Source: an uncultured Chloroflexota bacterium
GTDB lineage: Bacteria > Chloroflexota > Dehalococcoidia > UBA2247 > RBG-13-53-26
NCBI GenBank assembly: GCA_937860285.1
Contig: CALMBS010000070.1
Coordinates: 1-10,651 of the forward strand
Reading direction: 5' to 3'
Length of the DNA: 10,651 bases
This document shows, piece by piece, positions 7,308 to 10,651 of the stretch (positions are counted from its first letter, which is position 1; each line of letters begins with the position of its first letter). The position numbers and the translations under genes were made by a program. The notes under the pieces were generated by a model. It saw only the letters and a list, made by a program, of their open reading frames with translations. It was not told where the DNA came from and made no database searches.

Positions 7308-8630
7308 ATGAGCTCGCCTGAGGCGAAACGCGGCAGACTGCTCACAGCATTCCTGTCCCTGCTGACCTTCTTCTCTCTCACCGGCCTGGTGGCCCTCGTG
7401 GCGTGGGGCTGGGGGGCGGCCCTTCCAGACTGGCAGGGGCCGGCGTCCCCGGGCGTGAAGGAAGCGGTCCCGGTGGCGGCGCAGGCCACGGCCACGGCGG
7501 GGACCATGGAGGCGGCCCCTGCGGCTGGGCTGGCGTCTCCCGTGGTGGAGACGCAGGCTGCCCCTGTTCAGGCCGCGGCGGCGGCGGCGCCCGACGAGGA
7601 AGGACCCTACAGCGTCGGCTGGTACAACACGGAGTACAGGGTGGAGCCCTACGGCGTGTACCGGGCATCGATCTACTACCCGGCCCGGAGCGATGCCCGT
7701 CTCGCGGCGCCCGATGCCTTGGGGGCGCCGTACCCCGGGATCGTGGCCTCCAACGGCTACTACGGGGCGGACTGGAACATCACCTGGGTTCCCCAGCAAC
7801 TCGCTTCCCACGGCTACGTGGCGCTCTGCTTCACGCCGCCGGCGGGCGGCACTCTCAATACCTGGTCCTGGTCCGGCCTGGTGCAGTCCTGGGACACCAC
7901 GCAGTGGGCCGAGGGCTTCAAGGCCGGGATCGACAAGCTGAAGGAGCAGAACGGGCTGGAAGGGTCCCTGATCCAGGGGCTGCTCGACGAGGAGACCTTC
8001 GGTGGAATCGGCCTCTCGATGGGCGGCGGCGGCGTTCTGGAGGCCGCCGGGACCGGCGCGCAGTTTGACGCCGTGGTCGGCCTGGCGCCGGCCTACTCCG
8101 ATGCTGAGGCCGCGGATGGTGTCTGCCAGCTCCTGGCGCAGACCGGCAATGCCAGGGCCGGCGACATACCGGGGTGGCTGTGCGGACTGCTGGACGCCGT
8201 GGACGTCCTGGGGCGCGTCGATGGTGTGTTCGCCGATGTTCGCACCGCGGCGGGCACCATATCGGTGCCGGCGCAGGTGCAGGTGGGCAGCGTTGACGCC
8301 TTCATTCCGCCCCCGTGGGTACAGGCCGCTTACGAGGACATCCCCGGCTCCACCAGCAAGTCCTACGTGGAAATCGGGGGCGGCAGCCATGCCGGCTTCA
8401 TCGACGCCTGGGTGCTGCCATTCGGCGACGGCATCGAACGGGCCCTGGGGGGTGGCATCGATATCGATGTCCAGGAGCAGCACCGTGTCTCGCAGAAGTA
8501 CTTCGTCTCCTGGTTCAACTACTACCTGAAGGGGCAGACAGAGTACGGCACCTACCTCTTCGGGGCTGAAGCCCAGGCGGATATCGCGAGCGGTGTTCTG
8601 TCACAGCTTGAGACCAGTGTGTCCGGCTGA
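7308..8630 (+). CDS. Membrane-anchored or secreted alpha/beta hydrolase of the PETase/cutinase-like (dienelactone hydrolase-related) type
   Basis: The 440-residue protein has a short basic N-terminus (KRGR), one hydrophobic segment (about 11-38) that is a signal anchor or signal peptide without a lipobox cysteine, an Ala/Pro/Val/Thr-rich linker (about 44-97), then the catalytic domain (about 99-440). The domain follows the polyester hydrolase layout: 'YRASIYYPA' (118-126), 'SNGYYGA' near the oxyanion site (148-154), 'QLASHGYVAL' (164-173), nucleophile elbow GLSMGGGG (235-242) with Ser237, 'GSVDAFIPP' with Asp330, 'YVEIGGGSHAGF' with His361, and the final 'SWFNYYLKGQTEYGTYLF' helix/strand. Known PETases have GWSMGGGG, ENDSIAP and EINGGSH in the same places. 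It differs by Leu236 instead of Trp/His before the serine, lacks cysteines at the PETase active-site disulfide positions (Gly327, Gly363), and has an insertion at about 264-318 with Cys272 and Cys292. Start ATG 7308 has a strong AAAGGGGGGG site; the frame is open to 7215 but upstream residues are not signal-like. The fold and serine-hydrolase nature are near certain; the substrate is unknown (polyester, lipid ester or another ester). Confidence 0.88.
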   Translation: MSSPEAKRGRLLTAFLSLLTFFSLTGLVALVAWGWGAALPDWQGPASPGVKEAVPVAAQATATAGTMEAAPAAGLASPVVETQAAPVQAAAAAAPDEEGPYSVGWYNTEYRVEPYGVYRASIYYPARSDARLAAPDALGAPYPGIVASNGYYGADWNITWVPQQLASHGYVALCFTPPAGGTLNTWSWSGLVQSWDTTQWAEGFKAGIDKLKEQNGLEGSLIQGLLDEETFGGIGLSMGGGGVLEAAGTGAQFDAVVGLAPAYSDAEAADGVCQLLAQTGNARAGDIPGWLCGLLDAVDVLGRVDGVFADVRTAAGTISVPAQVQVGSVDAFIPPPWVQAAYEDIPGSTSKSYVEIGGGSHAGFIDAWVLPFGDGIERALGGGIDIDVQEQHRVSQKYFVSWFNYYLKGQTEYGTYLFGAEAQADIASGVLSQLETSVSG

Positions 8631-8686
8631 AGCCGCCAGAGTCAGCCGCGCCCGGCGGACGCTGCCGCCGGTCCACAGAAAGAGAA

Positions 8687-8712
8687 GTGGGGCTGCCACA
8701 TGGCAGCCCCAC
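8687..8712 (-). terminator. Intrinsic terminator between convergent hydrolase and acyl-CoA dehydrogenase genes
   Basis: GTGGGGCTGCCA (8687-8698) and TGGCAGCCCCAC (8701-8712) are exact reverse complements separated by two bases, a 12-bp stem. Read on the minus strand, the stem is followed by TTCTCTTTCTG, a T-rich tract, so it best terminates the acyl-CoA dehydrogenase transcript. On the plus strand only CGGCTTTGTC follows, so it may end the hydrolase transcript less efficiently. It lies 26 bases past the dehydrogenase stop and 56 past the hydrolase stop. The remaining bases 8631-8738 show nothing else. Confidence 0.8.
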
Positions 8713-8738
8713 CGGCTTTGTCTGATGGCGGAAGGGGC

Positions 8739-9863
8739 TCAGGCGTCAAGCTGCTGTGCCAGCAGCTCGCGGTGGTAGTCGGCGTCGCCCAGGGCCACCT
8801 CGGCGGCCTTGGCCCGCCGGGAGTACAGCTGCATGTCGTGGTCGAGGGTGAAGCCGATGGCGCCGTGGACCTGGTGGCCCAGCATCGCTACCCGCTGGTA
8901 GGCATCGCTGGCCCAGGCCTTGCACATGGCGGCCTCGGTGTCGCAGGGCTCTCCATCGGCGATCAGGCAGGCGGCCCTGTAGGCCAGCAGCCTGGCGGTA
9001 TCCACGTTCAGGGCCATGTTGGCGCAGTGATGCTGGATGGCCTGGAAGCTGGCGATAGGCTTGTCGAACTGCACCCTGTCCTTGGCGTAAGCCACGGACA
9101 TCTCCAGGACCTGCTGAGCGCCGCCCACCATCTCCAGACTCTTGGCTACGGCGGACCGCTGCACCAGGCTGGCGACCTCGGCCCAGGCGTGATCCGGCTG
9201 GCCCAGCGCATAGCCCTTGGCCCCGTTGAAGACCACCTCGCACTGCCTGTCCCTGGCCAGCGTCGGCAGGACGGTGCAGGTGACGGTCGGCCTCTCATTC
9301 TTGACCAGCAGCAGGGTTATGCCGTCTTCGGGCCTGGCAGCCCTCTTCGTCCGGGCCACGCAGAGAATCCAGTCGGCCACGTTGGCGAACTCCACGAACA
9401 GCTTCGTGCCCTTCAGGGTATAATGGTCTCCCTGGTGATGGGCCTCCAGCGCGATGCTGGCCGCGTCGTATCCGCCGTTGATCTCATCGAAGGCGAAGGC
9501 CACGATCCTCTCGCCGTTGGCGATGGCCGTGAGGAACTCCTGCTTCTGGGCATCGTCGCCCGCGCTGGCGATGGCCAGCCCCGACAGGATGACCGTGGTG
9601 AAGAACGGGCTGGGCAGGCAGGCCCGTCCCATCTCCTCCAGGAGGACGCACAGATCGAGGAAGCTGGAGCCCATGCCGCCGTACTGCTCCGCGAAGGGCA
9701 GTCCCAGCCAGCCGAGCTCGGCCATCTTGCTCCACAGCTCCGGGGAGTACCCCTTGTCATCCTCCTCCATGTCCCTCACCAGCTTCTTGGGGCACTCGGT
9801 GGTGAGGAAGTCCCGCGCCATTTTGCGGAGCATTTCTTGCTGTTCATTCAATCCCAGGTCCAT
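8739..9863 (-). CDS. Acyl-CoA dehydrogenase family protein (CaiA/FadE-like)
   Basis: This is a cytosolic FAD enzyme family that introduces an alpha-beta double bond into acyl-CoA thioesters. The 374-residue product has the family order: N-terminal helical domain with 'LGWLGLPFAEQYGGMG' (50-65) and 'LLEEMGRACLPSPFF' (74-88), middle beta domain with 'FAFDE' (123-127) and 'LKGTKLFVEFANVADWILCVAR' (150-171), and C-terminal domain with 'EMVGGAQQVLEMSVAYAKDRVQFDKPIASFQAIQHHCANM' (244-283) and 'HQVHGAIGFTLDHDMQLYSRRAKAAE' (330-355). Its style resembles the actinobacterial/Chloroflexota FadE and CaiA group, many of which work as hetero-oligomers. The catalytic glutamate is not evident: the position equivalent to MCAD 'YEGT' reads LGD (358-360), and the helix position used by isovaleryl-CoA dehydrogenase appears to be Ser232. 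Start ATG 9863 follows AGGAGGT at an ideal eight-base spacing. It is transcribed divergently from a DUF35/thiolase pair. Confidence 0.93.
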   Translation of the reverse strand: MDLGLNEQQEMLRKMARDFLTTECPKKLVRDMEEDDKGYSPELWSKMAELGWLGLPFAEQYGGMGSSFLDLCVLLEEMGRACLPSPFFTTVILSGLAIASAGDDAQKQEFLTAIANGERIVAFAFDEINGGYDAASIALEAHHQGDHYTLKGTKLFVEFANVADWILCVARTKRAARPEDGITLLLVKNERPTVTCTVLPTLARDRQCEVVFNGAKGYALGQPDHAWAEVASLVQRSAVAKSLEMVGGAQQVLEMSVAYAKDRVQFDKPIASFQAIQHHCANMALNVDTARLLAYRAACLIADGEPCDTEAAMCKAWASDAYQRVAMLGHQVHGAIGFTLDHDMQLYSRRAKAAEVALGDADYHRELLAQQLDA

Positions 9864-9899
9864 GGGTGTTACCTCCTGCCGGTTCTCTGACTAAAGAAT

Positions 9900-9929
9900 A
9901 GTCTAACGAGTGCGCAGAATGAGTGTCAA
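9900..9929 (-). promoter_or_regulatory. Sigma70-type promoter for the acyl-CoA dehydrogenase gene
   Basis: On the minus strand a perfect TTGACA (9929-9924) is followed by an 18-base spacer and TAGACT (9905-9900; four of six). The start would be near 9893, leaving a 30-base leader with the AGGAGGT site before ATG 9863. The surrounding bases are much richer in A and T than the coding regions. Confidence 0.6.
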
Positions 9930-9973
9930 GGAACGCCCGGTCCGTCCACGCTCGGCGCCTCTCGAAATGTTCT

Positions 9974-10003
9974 TTGACTTAAAGCGTGCCCGTAAGGTAA
10001 AGT
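9974..10003 (+). promoter_or_regulatory. Sigma70-type promoter for the DUF35/thiolase genes
   Basis: TTGACT (9974-9979), an 18-base spacer and TAAAGT (9998-10003) give a plausible promoter, with a start near 10010 and a leader of about 87 bases. It is back to back with the dehydrogenase promoter, the two -35 boxes being about 44 bases apart. The -10 box lies inside a palindrome (9993-10010). Confidence 0.5.
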
Positions 10004-10010
10004 TTACTTA
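9993..10010. promoter_or_regulatory. Operator-like palindrome over the DUF35 promoter -10 box
   Basis: The sequence TAAGGTAAAGTTTACTTA has arms GTAAA/TTTAC around a central G, and outer TAA/TTA arms if one G (9996) is allowed as a bulge. An AT-rich dyad across a -10 box in otherwise GC-rich DNA is what a TetR- or GntR-type repressor site would look like. No regulator gene is visible in the window, so the binding protein is unknown. Confidence 0.4.
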
Positions 10011-10020
10011 TCACACATCA

Positions 10021-10119
10021 ATGAAAGGAGGAGTCTACCTGCTATAAGAAGGACCCGGGCCGATGATGTCCCGGGGCAGAAGGAGGGATACAGCATATGA
10101 CGATGTGGGAAAGAGATAG
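10021..10119 (+). other. DUF35 mRNA leader with two tiny reading frames
   Basis: An 8-codon frame (10021-10047, MKGGVYLL) contains an orphan, near-perfect ribosome-binding sequence AAAGGAGG (10024-10031) that is not followed by an ATG at useful distance. A second frame of 18 codons (10063-10119, beginning ATGATG, with AAGGA nine bases upstream) overlaps the true DUF35 start at 10097 in another frame. CCCGGG at 10054-10059 and again at 10070-10075 can pair as a 6-bp stem around the ATGATG. Whether either frame is translated is unknown; a leader-peptide or coupling role is speculation. Confidence 0.25.
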
Positions 10120-10525
10120 GATGAACTCCCCCAGGCCGGCATCGCCGTTGTACTGGAGGCTCAACCCGACCGTCTATCACCTGTTGGGTTCGAAGTGCTC
10201 GGACTGCGGCCACATCACCTACCCGCAGACCAAGGTCTGCCACAAGTGCAGCAGCTTCAATCAGAAGGATTTCCAGCTGGCCAAGACCGGGAAGGTGCAC
10301 ACCTTCTGCATCAACTGGACTCCGCCGCCCGGCCTGGAAGCGCCGTGCGTCAACTGCATCATCGACCTGGACGGCGGCGGCCGGTACGTGGGCCTGCTCA
10401 CCGAGGTCTCCAACCCGGAGGAAGTGAAGATCGGCTCCAAAGTAGAGATGGTCTTCCGCAAGGTCATCAACGACAGCGGGCTGGATTTCTACGGCTACAA
10501 GTTCAGACTGGTTGAGGAGGCCTAG
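10097..10525 (+). CDS. DUF35 Zn-ribbon/OB-fold protein (acyl-CoA-associated, partner of thiolase-like enzyme)
   Basis: The 142-residue protein has a rubredoxin-like zinc ribbon with Cys34-x2-Cys37 and Cys48-x2-Cys51 (SKCSDCGHITYPQTKVCHKC), then an OB-fold domain (about 60-140) with 'GKVHTFCINWTPPPGLEAP' and 'VKIGSKVEMVFRK'. This is the standard DUF35 architecture (DUF35_N plus DUF35 OB). Known members bind acyl-CoA or bridge thiolase-superfamily enzymes, for example with archaeal acetoacetyl-CoA thiolase/HMG-CoA synthase, or with Ltp2-type aldolases in steroid side-chain removal. The gene one base downstream is thiolase-like, which supports that partnership. Start ATG 10097 has AGGAGGG nine bases upstream; ATG 10103, two codons later, is an alternative. 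Two further cysteines (84 and 87, CVNC) sit in the OB domain. Confidence 0.92.
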   Translation: MTMWERDRMNSPRPASPLYWRLNPTVYHLLGSKCSDCGHITYPQTKVCHKCSSFNQKDFQLAKTGKVHTFCINWTPPPGLEAPCVNCIIDLDGGGRYVGLLTEVSNPEEVKIGSKVEMVFRKVINDSGLDFYGYKFRLVEEA

Positions 10526-10526
10526 C

Positions 10527-10651
10527 ATGAGCATCAGAGGCAAGGTAGCCATCATCGGCGTGGGCATGATCCCCTTCGGGGAGCTTTTCCACAAGGGCCT
10601 CGAGGACATGATACAGGAAGCCTTCATGAAGTGCGTGAAGAGCGTGGACAA
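10527..10651 (+). CDS. Thiolase-like protein (SCP-x/acetyl-CoA acetyltransferase type), N-terminal start only
   Basis: Forty-one codons are visible before the window ends. The N-terminus, 'KVAIIGVGMIPFGELFHKGLEDMIQEAF', is typical of the non-decarboxylating thiolase / SCP2-type lipid-transfer thiolase family, whose members begin with a V-A-I-x-G-x-G-x-x-x-F-G strand and loop followed by a helix. GAGGAGG at 10514-10520, within the end of the DUF35 gene, lies six bases upstream of the ATG, and only one base separates it from the DUF35 stop, so the two are co-translated. The catalytic Cys and His are outside the window, so true thiolase, aldolase or other activity cannot be separated. Confidence 0.82.
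   Translation, partial: MSIRGKVAIIGVGMIPFGELFHKGLEDMIQEAFMKCVKSVD

Noticed and set aside
7248..8483. A 411-codon open frame on the minus strand
   Set aside because: It is antisense to the hydrolase with its intact catalytic motifs; the Arg/Gly/His-rich product is not convincing.
8700..9890. A 396-codon open frame on the plus strand
   Set aside because: It is antisense to the acyl-CoA dehydrogenase; it runs through the terminator and has no family features.
10004..10651. A 215-codon open frame on the minus strand reaching the window edge
   Set aside because: It is antisense to the DUF35 and thiolase genes, both of which have good ribosome-binding sites and clear motifs.
1..10651. CRISPR arrays, tRNA/rRNA genes, insertion sequences or prophage genes
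   Set aside because: No regularly spaced repeats, cloverleaf-like segments, transposase motifs or phage-type proteins were seen by eye; a covariance-model scan could not be run.

Overview
The window is GC-rich bacterial DNA of about 10.6 kb with tightly packed genes, several GTG starts and overlapping stop/start junctions. The gene mix is a dipeptide/oligopeptide ABC transporter, aspartate-oxidase NAD synthesis, a CaiA/FadE-like acyl-CoA dehydrogenase, and a DUF35 Zn-ribbon/OB protein next to a thiolase-like enzyme. This would suit a Chloroflexota (Dehalococcoidia-like) or similar environmental genome. That placement is inference from gene content and style; the window has no rRNA or other phylogenetic marker.

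Region 1 (1-4637, plus strand) is one peptide-type ABC importer operon: the C-terminal part of a family 5 substrate-binding protein, two permeases (DppB-, DppC-like) and two ATPases (DppD-, DppF-like). The last three genes overlap or nearly overlap. A perfect 15-bp GC hairpin separates the binding-protein gene from the permease genes and may lower expression of the membrane part relative to the binding protein.

Region 2 (4663-7068, minus strand) is a nadB-nadC operon for quinolinate and nicotinate mononucleotide synthesis, convergent with the transporter. nadA is not in the window.

Region 3 (7069-8738) holds a divergent promoter region and one plus-strand gene. It encodes a 440-residue membrane-anchored or secreted alpha/beta hydrolase whose motifs look strikingly like those of the PETase/cutinase family. 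It carries an unusual insertion of roughly 45 residues between the nucleophile and the catalytic aspartate. A strong inverted repeat acts as terminator between it and the convergent acyl-CoA dehydrogenase.

Region 4 (8739-10651) is a divergent pair of CoA-thioester units: an acyl-CoA dehydrogenase on the minus strand, and a DUF35 protein plus the start of a thiolase-like enzyme on the plus strand. Back-to-back sigma70-type promoters lie between them, with an operator-like palindrome over the plus-strand -10 box. Together they suggest a regulated catabolic unit for an acyl-CoA (fatty acid, sterol-like or branched chain); the substrate cannot be read from the sequence.
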